This document shows positions 24,099 through 37,567 of a DNA stretch of 64,000 bases, in pieces. The notes beneath the pieces were generated by a model. It was not told the DNA's origin and did no database searches. It saw only the letters and a list, made by a program, of their open reading frames with translations. Numbering within the stretch: the stretch's first letter is position 1; every line of letters starts with the position of its first letter. Position numbers and translations under genes: made by a program. The stretch comes from Nepenthes gracilis (taxonomy: Eukaryota > Streptophyta > Magnoliopsida > Caryophyllales > Nepenthaceae). The stretch is from contig BSYO01000035.1 of assembly GCA_033239525.1 (NCBI GenBank), forward strand, positions 5,616,627 to 5,680,626, written 5' to 3'.

Positions 24099-26192
24099 TA
24101 TAATGTCTGATTTTTACTTATAATTCAAAACGTCATTAATATAATTTTCGATCAATTTAAAAAATAATTATATAATAAAAATTTAAAAAAATAAATTATT
24201 TTAAATTAATCTTGAAAATTGATGAACGTTTATCACTAGGTTACTGTGTTTGAAATAACATATATGTACTTGATGCCATCTCTAGAGCATTCATGCACAA
24301 TTGTTATAAAATATTAGTGCCTGATGCACCCCTAAGGGGAACTTGTACATAGTTTTGGTTACACCTCAATGTATGATTTGTACTTAATGGACGCTTGTAC
24401 ACAAGTTTTGTTATAAATAGATGTATGTATCGATTTTAATTTATTTTTACTAAATTTTGAGATAAGAGAGAGAAAAAGAAGAGGAAAAAAGAAAAGAAGA
24501 GAGATAAAGAATGAGAAGAAGAATTGATATGAAATTAAGAGATCTTTTGGTAAAGTTAAACAAAGATAGGTGTATCAAAACATTTTGTTCTTTTAGTGTT
24601 GATCTTTGTTACAATTTTAAAATATTTTATATTCTAAATACTTATTATGTATTATTTTTATACTTAAAGTGGTTATATTATGTATGCAAGTTATTCCAAT
24701 CCTATTTTATAAATATTTTATATGATGTATATTCTAAATCCATGTAAATCATATTTAAATGTTAAATTTTTTAAATGTTATTCTTGCATGTCTTTATAAT
24801 CCTCTTTAATGTTTTTTCATATATTTAAATTTTAAATATATGTTTATATATATATCTTTAATTATTATATAATATTCATGCATGTTTATAATAGAGAGAA
24901 ATCATATAAAGTATATTCAATTTCTAAAATCTTAATTTTAATATTTTCACATATTTTTCATTTATAAAAAGTGTTAAAAAGTTATATAAACTATGTTAAT
25001 TTTTTATAATTTTTATAATATACTTTTTAGATATTTTTAAATTACACGTTAAAGTTCAAGTCTATTTCTAAGGTATATTAAAGTTCTTACATGTTCATAA
25101 TCTTTATTGTATGTTATATATTTGACTAAAAAATGAGAAAAATTCCATATAAATTTTGACAAAGAAGGTTATTTTATTCAGTATGAAAAAATAAGAAATT
25201 TTTATATTTGAATAGAGCTTTTAATTTGATCAAGTATAAACAATTATAAAGAAATGATAAAATATAATTAAAAATATCATGATGTACTATTAATAAATCA
25301 AAAGTCGAGCCTATCGTCTACCAATCAAAAAAGAGACAGTCGACCCCAACTATAATGATTATATGTAGTCAGTATACCCACATATATGAATAGAAGTGTA
25401 TGACCTTTAACTATATAAAATAATCATAATCTAAATTTTAATATTTGTCATTTATTAATGATGTCATCGCCAGTTATTGGTCCTTTAATGTATTAGCATG
25501 AATTTATCATGATTTATATATTTACATAGTTTTAACATTTTTTATAATAAGTATACATGTTTTGGTATATTTTATATATTTATACTAATTTTAACATGAT
25601 TTATATAAATATGTAGATTTTAGCCTATATGATTATTAGTATTAACTTTTTTGAAATTTAGAATTCTAGCGTACTTTATTTGATATATGTCCATATATGA
25701 AAATATATATATGTTACTGAGTATTAGGCTATTTTTTGTATTTACTTTTACTAACATTTCATATTAGAGATAATTGGATACTTACATAATAAACAAATTA
25801 AGTTCGAAGATTTTATTTAGTTATATTTGAATTTTGATAGTGTTTGAATTTATTGTATATTTTAATTTATCGTAGTTATATAATTCTAAAAAACTCAATA
25901 ACGTTGGGATTTTAGTATAGTTTTTATTCTGATAGTTTAAATATTTGTTATATATTTTTTCTTATAAATGGTTTTAGATTAAATATGTATTATTATTATT
26001 ATTATCGGAGGCAGGCTAGAGTTTGATTCAACCAAATTCTATATCTGCTATTGTTGGTGGTTTTACTGTTTTGGTCTCATTATGGGATGTCTGATTTGTT
26101 TTGAAATTATTTAGAAATTTTAATTATTTACCAATCATTATTTGTAATACTTTGATATTATTTATTACCTATTTGTATAAAAAAACATGACA
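24099..26192 (+). repeat. 2-kb family LTR, copy D (3' LTR)
   Basis: Starts TATAATGTCTGATTTTTACT and ends CATGACA, 2094 bp. A TTGTTATAAATAG TATA box is near 24409, followed by a GA-rich leader. It is strongly AT-drifted compared with copy H, consistent with age. Confidence 0.65.
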
Positions 26193-27180
26193 ATATATGT
26201 TCCTAAACATGTGTAGGATTTATATATATGTTGGACATTATTTAAATCCAAAAGCCTAAGTTTAGGAATTATATATTAATATACATCTATAAGTTATTAT
26301 AATTTCTTTTATTTATTCTACATGGGATTTGTTTTTTACATAACTCAGACGTTTTCTTAATAGAATATAAAATCTAACACATTCCTTATGCGTAGACATG
26401 TGTAGGATTTACTCGTATGCTTGGTACCATCTGTGATTCCAATAATCAATCCGTGAAGGGATAAATTAGATTATTAATAAATTTTTAATTAATAAGTTAA
26501 TCTTTTAAGTCTGTCCATTGACCAATTTTTCATTTAACGGAGGAACAATAAACTTAAGCATATAATATATCAATGAAATAAGACGGTTTGAGTAAAGAAA
26601 TTTGACACTGTAATATATAAAGGTTCATAATTATCTGCATCTAATCCCAAATATTTATTTAAAAATTTTAATTTACTATACTCGACTTTCAACATGTAAA
26701 GATCAAACTCTAACAACTAAACACATTTGAGCTTATAACTCGCTCTAATATTAAAGATTTGTTTAAAAGGAAGACATTTATTCTTGTATTTTTATAAGGA
26801 TATAAATATTTAAAAAATGACAAATAAAAATATAATCAAATGAAGTATAAATACTTATTTTTATAAAAAAAAAATACTAAACTTTTATACTTTAGACTAG
26901 AATTCTAAATTTTTTTCAATGTTTGCCCTTGTTATTAAAAAGAGAATAAGATATTTGGAGATACAAAAAGCATTTAAACATTAAAGTATCATTGTTATAA
27001 TTCCAAAAGTTACCATTTTTAAATTTTGAAAAATTAAAAAAAAATTGTAAAATATCATTGTTATCTTTTATTATATACTGTAAAAGGGATTTCCCATATT
27101 ATACCGGAAACGCCCAAATACAAGAAATACAGGTGATGATATGATTTCAAATCAGTGTAACAGAGAGGACATCTGACTCT
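26193..27180. other. Intergenic stretch upstream of the CCT gene
   Basis: AT-rich. CATGTGTAGGATT occurs twice (near 26210 and 26398). No gene seen. Confidence 0.5.
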
Positions 27181-27647
27181 TCTATATATATATTAAATTT
27201 TAATTACATGAACAAACTAAAAAAAATTAAAATAATATTCATAAAATTGATGCTCTTTATACAGGAGAAGAGTGCTTGGTCCAGATTTATGCTGTTTGAC
27301 TTAAAAGGCAGCTTTAAATTCTCTGCCAAAAACACAGAATTAGAGAGAGAGAGAGTTAGAGGGAGAGAGGGAGAGGGGGTTTTGGGTTGTCTTGTTCCTC
27401 CTGTAGAGCGTTTGATGTCAAGGTGTTTTGATTAAATAAGGCCAAATCAAAACTCCTCTCTCGAGGGTACGTGCAGTGTCCGTTTCAAAGCATAAGTTTT
27501 ACAAAAATCCCAAAAACTCGAAAAAAGAAATCGAAATTCAAATCCGCCCTGCACAGCTCAAAAAGTGACTGGTTCCCAGAACTATCAGCTTCACCCTCAT
27601 CGAAATTCCAGCTCCTCTGTTCTACTGAACTCTCGTTCTCAGCATCA
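27181..27647 (+). promoter_or_regulatory. Promoter and 5' leader region of the CCT gene
   Basis: A TATATATATATT run at 27183-27195 and a GA-rich microsatellite (27339-27378) precede the coding region. The leader is open in the coding frame from 27471, but no in-frame ATG occurs before 27648. Confidence 0.5.
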
Positions 27648-30600
27648 ATGTCTTCAGAAATCTTCGTTTTCGATGAGCCTTACTACCACCATTCAGCCTC
27701 AAACATGTTCTCCACTGAGAACTGCGACCTTCAGTTCTTCTCCGATTCCTCCATTGACAGCATGCTCCAAGAAATTTCGGACGACCCAAAAGCGGTTGCA
27801 GCACAAAAAAAGGGTCGAATTTCAGCCGACGAAGCTCAATCTTTAGACCGAATAGCGCAAGCCCTCCTCTCCACTTCGCCTCCAAGCCACCAGATGGAAG
27901 GTCTCTCCCTTCGCCGGCAAACCCACTTCGCGAATTTGCCAAATGCTTCCCACTTACCTAACGGGTTCGGGGATTACTCTGTTTCCGAAGCAAAAACAGA
28001 GGATTCTCATCTGGGCTTAGACTCTTCGAGCTATAATTCTTGTTTTTTCGGCCATACTAATGGCTACGTTGGTGAAAGTATGATCAAGTTTCTGCAAAAG
28101 AGCTGCGGAAGCCACTCGTTTGATGGAAGTCCTGGACTGTTATTTCAACGGAGATTTGACACTCTCTTGGAGTCTTCAAATTTTCAAGCCCCTGAAAACA
28201 GGTTTTCAACTGGCCAAATTAGAAGGGTTTGCAGCACTGGAGATTTACCAGTTAAGAAAGCCGCCATACCTTTCTTCCCCCACCATTTTTCTTCTTCTTG
28301 CACTGATTTTACGAAAGTGCTTTTCTTGCTTAGAAAAGGAATAAATGCACTTTCCAAATAGCAAATGTCTCTGTTTTTTTCCGTTTTGAGTACTTGACTT
28401 AACTCTGGCTTTCGATTTGATCATTGTTGAGAAGGTTAAGACAAGCCACCTATCTCAGAATCCTTCAGCAAATGAGTGTGCATTCATGGAAGAAGCAAAT
28501 TTCAAAGTGGGACGGTACAGCGCTGAAGAGAGGAAAGAGAGGATTGATAGGTACAGAGCAAAGCGTACTCACCGAAACTTCACGAAGACTATCAGGGTAA
28601 CTCTCTAATTTTTAGTTTTTTAAAGTTAATAAAAAAATTAGTTTTAATACTTAAAATGCATATTAAAGAGACTAATCGTAATTAAATATGACTTAATTAT
28701 AATTAAAGAAAAAAATAAATTAAATTAAATGATAAAATAGATTATAGTGAGACATAATAATTTCAATTACCCAAAAAAAGGAGATGTACTGATTTTATCA
28801 ATGTTTTATCAAATTAAAGAAAACAATTAGAAAAATGATCATATAAAAGTAATTTAAAAAATATATATATCTTATTTATAATTTAATGAAATAAATTATA
28901 AAGTACTAATGGCATTATAATGTCATCATAGCTAAAAATTATATGGTTATTTTTAAAGTATATGTTTGATTTATTTGGTTATTAAGTTGTATGATTATTG
29001 GGTATTTTAAATAGTAGGTGATTATTAGAAAATAAAATGATATTCTAATATATTATTTAATTTTTTTAATTAATGAGTTAATTTTAATAATTTATTGGTT
29101 TTGTTTACCATTGTGGGACTGAGACAATTTTGCATTTATTTTCAACATATAATAAATATTACATATAATTCACTTATTCCAAATTTAGTTTGAAAATCAT
29201 TTCTAATAACTCATCCACAATATGTATTTTATTTTATTTTTTAATTTTTTTAATATTTAATAAATCTTTATACATGTAAAAGAGCCTTTTTATTTATACA
29301 TCCCTTTTACAATCTTTATATAACTCTATTTATATACAAAAAAAATAATTTAAAAAATAAAAAAATTAAAAGAAATTCATAGGCTTTCTGATTAAAATCG
29401 AATCAAAAATCAGATTAACCAAATCGAACGGTTCATTTTTTTTTTTTTTGGGTAGGAATAATTTTTTTGGGTAAAAAAAAAAAAATTTGCTCATTATAAT
29501 TATGTTATTTTGTTAATTATAGAAATATTTTACTTAATAATTGAGCATATTTTAATTTTAAAAAATATTATTTATACACTCAATTATACACTTATTTATA
29601 TCAAAATTGTTAAAAATAAGTATAGATTTTACATTATTTTAATTTTTAATCTCTTCTATATGCTAAAAATAAAAAATTTAATACAAATAATATATAAATT
29701 GGTCTATAAATAATATTTTTTTATTAATATTGATCATAAATTTAGTGAATGAGAATTAAAAATACATTTAAATCTTTTTTTTTTTTAAATGATGAGTGTT
29801 CATGGTTGTGTACAACTTACCCTTTTGGCCATTGATTGCTAATTTATTATTTAAAGTTATAAGTTATATATCAATATATTATATGATTATTTAAAAATTA
29901 TAAATTTTATATGTTACATTTTTATTAAAATATTGAAAATTTAATTAATTTGTGTACCCATCACGGCTAACTATTTAACCGATCAACTGATACATTTATT
30001 ATTTTAATTTCAGTTTGGATCAAAAAATAATTTATGGTTTGGATAATTAAACTTTAAACACTTCTAATTATTGTCGGATTATAAATAAATAAATAAATAA
30101 ATAAATAAAAAGTATGAATTAGTATTTTAATTAACTCGTACGTGTGATGGAATTTGCACGCGTGTTATTCAAGTACGCATGCCGGAAAACGCTCGCCGAC
30201 AACCGGTCTCGCATCCGCGGCAGGTTCGCGCGCAACGACGAACCGGGAGAGGTTCTCCAGTCTGCTTGTTCCGGCAGATACGAACAGGAAGATGAACTCT
30301 GGGTAAGTTTTTTTTTTTTTTTTGTAACACTCCATTAATTTTTTATTTTAAATCTAGATGGAAAATTTTGAAGTATTTTTAATTGAGGTGGTATTATATT
30401 TATTTATTTAAATTAATGGTAAAAAATAAGCTAAAATAATGGTATTTAAGATGATTTAGATATTTAAAATGTAATTTATAGAAAATTTTTGTAAAAAATA
30501 TGGATTTATTGTGTTTAAATAAAAGAAAATAAAATGTAAAATTGCTTGTATTTTCAACGGATCTTGCATTAAGTGTGATGATAGAAGTATGTTTTAACTA

Positions 30601-31554
30601 TCTTATAAGATAATTCAATGATATGATATATTATCTATTTATTTATTAACTGGTATAAACTATGACAAATTGATGAATATTTTAATAATGGCTAAAGGGT
30701 GTCATCAGAATCTTTCTATTTTATTAAACCAAATAGGATAACGAAAATAGATTTTTATAATTGACCCATTTAATAAGATATAAGATTATATTATTATTGT
30801 TTAGATTAAGAGTCTCAAATAACAGTAAATAGTTAAATAAAATATCACATCAGATAAAAATTTTATTGTAAAGTTTTCTTCGATACGGTTAAAGTATATG
30901 CAACATCAGTCTCTTTTTAATAGTTTAACAGTAATAAATTCTTATATCCCACTAAATAATTCAATTATGTAAACATAATTTTAACATTCAGCTCTACTTA
31001 TTCTAATATTTTCGAGTGTACATATAATTTTAAAATCTTTTGTCACATCGTTTAAAGTTTTCTTAATTCGGTATCTTTTATTCTTCTTTCTAATGACAAC
31101 TAATTCATATTCTTTAGAAATGCTTTATTTAGCTAAAGTTTTTGATGTCAATATCACCTTAACTGTCATTCGCTCATTTTATTTCTTTTAATGTTAAATT
31201 ATTTAATTTTTATTTAGTTTTATGTTACGTATGAAATTAGAAAATATTATTTAATATTTTTAATTTATGATATTTTATCTATTAATTTATAATTTTAAAT
31301 TTATATATAAAATAAATTAATTAACATATGAAATGTCAAGTTATCATAAAATAGTCCCAAAAAGATTATTTACAAGTTTATTTTCTGTAAAAAATAATTT
31401 AAAAAAATATGATTGATAATAGTTTATTTATTTATTTATTTATTTATTTATGTTTTTGGTCTCCTCCTACCAATGGGATGTGAACCTGTAGATGGATGCC
31501 TTGCAAGAAGAGAGGGACGAAGCAGCAATGGTAGGAGAGAACGAGGGTTTCTGA
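27648..31554 (+). CDS. CCT-domain (CONSTANS/CO-like/TOC1) nuclear protein
   Basis: Exons: 27648-28250, 28459-28596, 30174-30302 and 31492-31554, all in phase 0, about 310 residues. The N-terminus MSSEIFVFDEPYYHH, the RRVCSTGDL block and the C-terminal CCT domain are typical of the plant CCT-only family related to CIA2/ASML2, without a B-box. The CCT domain runs from GRYSAEERKERIDRYRAKR through HRNFTKTIR (exon 2) into YACRKTLADNRSRIRGRFAR (exon 3). It is a basic DNA-binding and nuclear-import module that works with NF-YB/NF-YC in relatives. Exon 4 adds 20 acidic residues and TGA. The exon 1 donor (GTTAAG) is weak, and GTGCTT near 28315 is an alternative; exon 2 onward is firm. Confidence 0.88.
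28597..30173 (+). other. CCT gene intron 2
   Basis: 1577-bp AT-rich intron splitting the CCT domain (donor GTAACT, acceptor TTCAAG). It contains poly-T/poly-A runs near 29438-29483 and an AAAT microsatellite near 30085-30109. No embedded gene. Confidence 0.75.
30303..31491 (+). other. CCT gene intron 3
   Basis: 1189-bp AT-rich intron (donor GTAAGT, acceptor CTGTAG). A TTTA microsatellite is at about 31425-31450. No embedded gene. Confidence 0.75.
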
Positions 31555-32037
31555 GCAAAACCAGGAGGATCGCAGCATCAATATCGGCACAGTTGTTGGG
31601 TATTGATGATATTGGAAGGCTTTTTCTGGGGGTTTTATCAACTTTTATGACAACTTGCTCTTAAAAGCCACTAACCAAGATTGCTGACGGAGGAGGGGCT
31701 TTTAATAATTTCCAGGAATTTGACAGCTCCGATTGCAAACCCCCAAAAAAATAAAATTTACTACCGGTGGCCGGAAGGTAATTTTCTCGGAAATTTGCTC
31801 TGCCCAAATTTATTTCTCGGCACCACCTAACCTGCTTCTGCAGCATTTCACCTCCTTTTTTTTTTTTTACCGTTGTCTTGCCTGCCGTTGCATTTTAAAT
31901 TTTCTTTTTTTTTTTTTTTTTTTTTAATTTTCATTATTATTATGTAATATTGTACATAAAGGATCTCCAGTTAGATGCTAGTTGAAAAGTCAGTGTTGAG
32001 TGCTGATGTAAAGCTCTGTTCAAATGGATTCACATCT

Positions 32038-32073
<36 letters not shown>
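31555..32073 (+). other. CCT gene 3' region
   Basis: Sequence after the stop is moderately GC-rich to about 31890 and likely 3' UTR. A T-rich run at 31905-31925 and a 35-base T homopolymer at 32039-32073 follow. The polyadenylation site was not assigned. Confidence 0.4.
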
Positions 32074-32074
<1 letters not shown>

Positions 32075-32297
32075 GTGAAGGGATCGGGGCGATCCTTCTT
32101 CTCTCATCCGAATCGGATGTAAAATATAAAATTTAACGCCACACGTTTTGAATAGATAATATAACGTAAATCGTTCGATTTTAAATTTAATCATCCAAAA
32201 CACGTAACCGTTGGATTTTATATCCGACGGCTCAGATTAAGAGAAGGACGATCATTCTTCACTAGAGAGAAGGACGCCCCCTCAATCCGGGGGTGAA
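32074..32297. mobile_element. Foldback MITE-like element, about 220 bp
   Basis: The left arm (GGTGAAGGGATCGGGGCGAT, then CCTTCTTCTCTC) and the right arm (GAGAGAAGGACGCCCCC...GGGGGTGAAG) are imperfect inverted copies. The similarity extends inward through TCGGATGTAAAATA versus TTTTATATCCGA. No coding capacity. Target duplication unclear because the left flank is a T run. Confidence 0.6.
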
Positions 32298-33138
32298 GAA
32301 CAATGCAAATTTTTGGGAAGAAAAATTAAAAAGTTAGATAATTATTGATATTATTTTAAATTTTTTTCTAATTTGAGAATAAAGAAAGCATATTATTTGA
32401 GATAATTTCAATTTTTTTTTTGTTTTTTTGGTATGTAAAACAATGCATATTTTTGGGGAAAAAATTAAAAAGTTGGGTAGGTTTTGAAATTATTGATATT
32501 TAATTTATATTAATATTTGAAAGAATATTTAGTTTATTTTTTTATTATGATCTTTTATATTATAATATTATATGGATCTTAATTATTGAAAATATAAAAG
32601 AGTCTAACCATTAAAAATAAGAAATATTAATATTTAAAATTATTTTTATATTTTCCCAACATGTAAAACAATGCATAATTTTGGGGAAAAAAAATTAAAA
32701 AGTTGGGTAGTTCTTAAAATTATCAAACCATCCACCCAGACAACAAAATAGTCTTTTTATTTTTTGTAATTCTCTCAAATATTAATTTTTTTTTAATTAT
32801 TTGCATAATTTTTAAGTTATTGATAATGGATATTAATATAATATTTTAAATTATTATTTTAATTTAAAAATTCTATATTATTAAAAAAACAAGCGATTCT
32901 ATTAATTAATATGATTTTTTCAAAGAATTTTACTGTAGGTAAATATACAATGACATAAATATCCTCTCTTTTTTTTTATTTTTTTAAATCTTTTTTTTTT
33001 TAATTTACTGTTATAAAGGTTAGAATGTTTCAAATTTCTCTAGATCTTTCTAGATTATTCCAGAGAGTTCGTTGCCCACACCAAATCTCCCCAAGTTTGC
33101 AAACCCAAATAATAGCGGGTTTCATTGTTTCAATGAAT
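32298..33138. other. AT-rich intergenic stretch
   Basis: Three variants of ACAATGCAtATTTTTGGGgAAAAAATTAAAAAGTT occur near 32300, 32440 and 32670, a dispersed short repeat. No gene seen. Confidence 0.5.
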
Positions 33139-33300
33139 GGGGATTTGTATTTTTTTTATTTTAATTATTTATTTTTAAATAAATAATTATAATTTTATTA
33201 TTTTAAAATAATTAATTTTAATTAATTTTATTTTTTAAAAAATAATTAACTTATTATTATTTATTAAAAATAAATAATCAAAATATAAATAGTAAATCCC
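33139..33300. mobile_element. Foldback MITE, about 160 bp, GGGATTT/AAATCCC ends
   Basis: Termini GGGATTTGTATTTTTTTTAT and its inverse with a few mismatches make a near-complete hairpin of about 55-bp arms. It is the single-piece relative of the arms flanking the Tat element. No clear target duplication. Confidence 0.65.
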
Positions 33301-35133
33301 TTTTTTTTTAAGATATAAAACTCCCCTAAATCCCTATGAGTTTTTGCAAATTTTTCCCAAACACCTTTCATTATTATGTAAAAAAGATTATGATAAATGC
33401 ATTATTTTATTTTTTGAAAAAAAATACATTACTTAATAAATTAATAAAATTTTATTAATACTGATGATTAATTAAGTTTATATGAATTTATAAGATATCT
33501 AAAATAGAAAAAAATAAGGGTTTCAATAGCATAAAATTTATATTATTAGAAGTTATTAGCTAAATTATTATTCAGAGCTATAAGTGAAAAATTGCATTTT
33601 AAATCATAATTTTGGAGTATAATTTATTTTGTTAAATATATTTTTTTACTATGGTAGAAAATATATATCTTTTTTCTAACTTTTATATTTAAATATATCA
33701 ATTTACAAGTAAGAGAAAAAAAATAATTTGCATTTAAATTTTACTTATAAGGCTAAAAGTTAAATATTAGATAATACCATCTAAACAGTTGTTATTACTA
33801 ATTTTTTAAATATTAAATTTATTATTTAATAAATATTAATATTATAAAAATTAAAAATATAATTATATTTAATATTTTTTTAAAAAAATTTTGACAATTA
33901 AATTTTAATCTAATAACTAAAATAAAAAAAGTATGATCTTTATTTCTCATTGAAAAAGGTAGGATTCCTATTTATTCCATCAATATGAATGCTAAGAATC
34001 CATAAAGCATGCCCTAGTGACTGAAGCCCAAGAGCATTTTTATTATTTAAAATATTTAAATTAAATTATTTATATTTAAAATTTTATTTTTTAATATTTT
34101 TTTTACTAGCTTTATTTTTTTATATAATTTTATTTTTTAAAAAAATACTAAAAAACTAATCGAAATAGCTCATTAATTATGGAATCAATCAATTACTAGT
34201 TAACAGATAATGCTTTTAGGTATAATGTATTTTATTACGGTGACAATTTTTTTTTCTTTTTTATTACGATTATAATATATTTTAGTCATACTATCTAAAA
34301 TTTAAAGGACAAAAGTACTTCATATGCTATAAATTTCTATAATAATCAAGTTGGAGAGCATATGGAATTTATTCAGGTTACATACCCAACTTTAATAAGG
34401 GTGAGATGCTTGATTATTATTCATCTCTTGGATTAAAAAAATGACATAATTTGACCATCTATATTTCTTAATGCAGAGCTATGAGGCATTTTTTTTCTTA
34501 GAAAAACCCTAGAAAATGCCCTTAACATAGGTCAATATGCCTGTACTATAGGTCAATATACCTATAATGCAATGGTGAGACAAAAGAAAGTAATAAGCAT
34601 CTAAGTCTTAGGGGTGGCAAAGGGCACCACAGCTCACAAATTGCTTTTGGTGGTCACATAATCTTTTTTATTTTTTATTGTTTATTTTTATTATGGTATT
34701 ATCCTGTCTACTGTATTTTTGACAGTATCAATTAAAGATAATTTAAAATTACTCATCGATATCAATTTGATATTTTCATATTCTATTAGCTTGATAATTG
34801 TAAATTCTGATGTAACGGTATAATTACTCCTTTATTAAATGAATGTTATGAATTTAAATTATAAAAATAATCTATATATTTATATCCAAATTTTTCTAAA
34901 TCTTAGGATATGGGTGCTCTATATTCTGGGTTTTTATATAAATATTATTTTTTTAAAAAAATAACTATTATTACATATACAAAGACCGATTTAAATTCGG
35001 ACAAGAAATTTCTCACATTTTCTTCTCTAAGTCTCATGATTTTTCTTTTAAAAGACACCTCATTGATTGGTTTTCCCATCCAAATCATATGACTTAGTCA
35101 TACTCTTTCCTTTTTTGTTAAGATTTCATTTAG
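33301..35133. other. AT-rich intergenic stretch
   Basis: No gene, no protein similarity and no repeat with clear ends seen. Confidence 0.5.
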
Positions 35134-35306
35134 AGTAACATTACTCATACTAAAAGTTGCTATAATTTTATTAAAAAGTATAATGTGACATTTACTATGT
35201 GAGTATAGTTAATAGAGAAAAGTAAAGAAGAAGAAATCATTGACACAAATGTCACATTATATTTCTTAGAATTATAATAAATTTATAGTAAGAACAGTAT
35301 TTTATT
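35134..35306. mobile_element. Foldback MITE-like element, about 170 bp
   Basis: Left arm GTAACATTACTCATACTAAA ... GTATAATGTGACATTT is inverted at AAATGTCACATTATA ... TAGTAAGAACAGTATT, with arms of about 55-60 bp and some mismatches. Confidence 0.55.
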
Positions 35307-37495
35307 TATTTTATTTTTTCTTCTTTTACATACTCTAAAAATTTATAATTTTAAAAGCAAAATATTTCAGATAAATTCATCAATCACCTTTAAAATATTA
35401 TCAAATGACGTAATATTTATCTATTTTTATATGAACCAATTAGTATAAATAAACAGATAAAATATTATAAAAGCTTTTCTACTTCCCGTCCTCATCAAAT
35501 TGCCCAAGTGGAATCGACCGTAGAGTTGAGAGTAGGCCCGTTGAGGGCTTTAATTTCCATTCCCTTTTTCAAGAACGTAATGGAAAAGCTTGTTTGGGAA
35601 ATTGAAGCCAAGAGAATACTATTCTTTACTTTAGTAGCATATTAAACATTTCATATAAAAGTTATGCTACATCCTTATAATGTAAAATATTAAAAATTAA
35701 AATGCCACATTAAATATTATCTCAATCTGAACCCTCCATTACTAAAAAAAAAAAATAATCTCAGCCTTTAAAAAAAATAAAAAGTTTTATTATTTAAAAT
35801 GATAATAATAAAATCCGGCCACATGTAGTCATAGGTTGCTTGTGGTATACAATTCAAGTTATTCTAATTTTCAACTAATTCAAAAATTTTTATGGAATTA
35901 TTATTTAAAAATTTAATTATTGACTAATTTTATCCTAAATTTATTTTAGGTTGACTACGGCTACCAAGCCAAATTAATGCATGTAATACCCAATAATAAA
36001 AGGCAATTAATTTTTTTAAAAAGAAATTTTTGGAATATTTTAATATTTTCTCCATAAAATATGACCCTCTATGCTAGTATTTCATTATGGTCAAATTTTG
36101 CAAAATATGTATTTTTGAGGAGAAATAATAAAACAAACTAAAAATTTTATAAAATGAAATCGACTATCGATCGATTTATCCTGCCTAAATTTTATAGAGT
36201 ATGGTCTGATAATATGAATTTTATAAATAGTTATGCCAAAAAATATAGATTTGATTAATTTTTTAGCGTTATGTATGATTAAAGATAAAAATGATCTGTT
36301 CAGTTGGACCCAGACTAATTTTTTAATTATATATTTTTATTTTAGATAAATTTTAATTTTAAATATCATATAAATAAATTATATTTTTATAGAATTATTA
36401 GCTTTTATATAATGGTTATTCAATTAAATTAGTTGTAGGTTTTTTTTTTCATCTTCTTAGTATATAATTTGAAATATATAATATTTTTAGATATTTTTAC
36501 ATAAATGTAAAATTTTAAATATTAACAACGATTCTGATATCTCATTTTTTATCAGAATCAATCAATAATGGAATAATTAATATTTAAAAGATGCTTCTTT
36601 AACAACAAAGCTTGCTATCATTAATTAATATATCATAATTTAAGATATTATATATAAATATAAAATAAATAAATATATAAATATATAAATTATATCTAGT
36701 TAAAAGATAATTGTTCTTGTCGCTCCATCGAACTTGGAAGAATCCATAGATTTGAAATTAAAGTTTTTGATTTTATTTTAATTTTATTGTTTGACGTTAT
36801 CTAAAATTACATGGTTTTTCATTTGACATAATTTTAAATATTAATTTTTTAGAATAAAAAAATAATATTGCATATTTTTTTATAATTTTAAAAGATGATA
36901 AAGAATTATAATTTTAAAATTAAAAAAATTATTTATTAATTAAATATAATAAAATTAAATTAAATTTATTGATAAAATATTTTTAATTTTTTAGTCTAGT
37001 ATAGGTAGGCCAACCAAAATCTTATTTTGTTAATTTATCTAATATTTTCAGATCAGATATATTACTCAGACGAATATTTCTATCAGTATTCTTCCTTTTT
37101 TATCATGTAAATCGGATCGATCTAAATTGGATCACTTTGTAGCCATTTCTATTTTAAAAATATTACATGTACAAAAATATTTGCCCAAAAAATTATATAA
37201 ATATTTATATAAGTATTTTCTAAAACACATGTAGAAAAATATATATTCTTATATAAAATTTCACACTTAATAGAATTTAAAATGCAAATTAGACTAATTA
37301 TTTTTTTATTGTGCTTTTGGATCAAAAAATTTATGTCTCAATTTTTTTTCTTCTCAAAATTACTATTACTTATTTAATCTAAATAACATAACTTAAATTT
37401 TATCATATTTAAATTTTTTATATTTATAATTTTAAATTTTAATTTTAATTCAAAATCCAAAACGGACCCACAAATTTTTTTGATGATTTGTCTTC
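35307..37495. other. AT-rich intergenic stretch
   Basis: No gene seen. A slightly GC-richer patch at 35480-35620 has no readable similarity. Confidence 0.5.
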
Positions 37496-37500
37496 CAATA

Positions 37501-37567
<67 letters not shown>
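37496..37567 (+). repeat. (ATT)n microsatellite
   Basis: About 24 perfect ATT units. Confidence 0.97.

Larger units (their letters stand above)
21356..26192 (+). mobile_element. Internally deleted Ty3/gypsy element with 2-kb family LTRs
   Basis: LTR copy C (21356-23387), a 711-bp internal piece with a gag remnant, then LTR copy D (24099-26192), both on the plus strand. The purine run AATGAAGAGAGAA directly before copy D fits a polypurine tract. Pol is wholly missing. Flanking 5-mers (ATGAC, ATATA) do not match, so C and D could also belong to two insertions joined by deletion. This locus shows that the 2-kb family belongs to a gypsy-type element. Confidence 0.65.

Noticed and set aside
27471..27647. 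N-terminal extension of the CCT protein
   Set aside because: The frame is open but starts at GTG (27471) and holds no ATG before 27648, so translation most likely begins at 27648.
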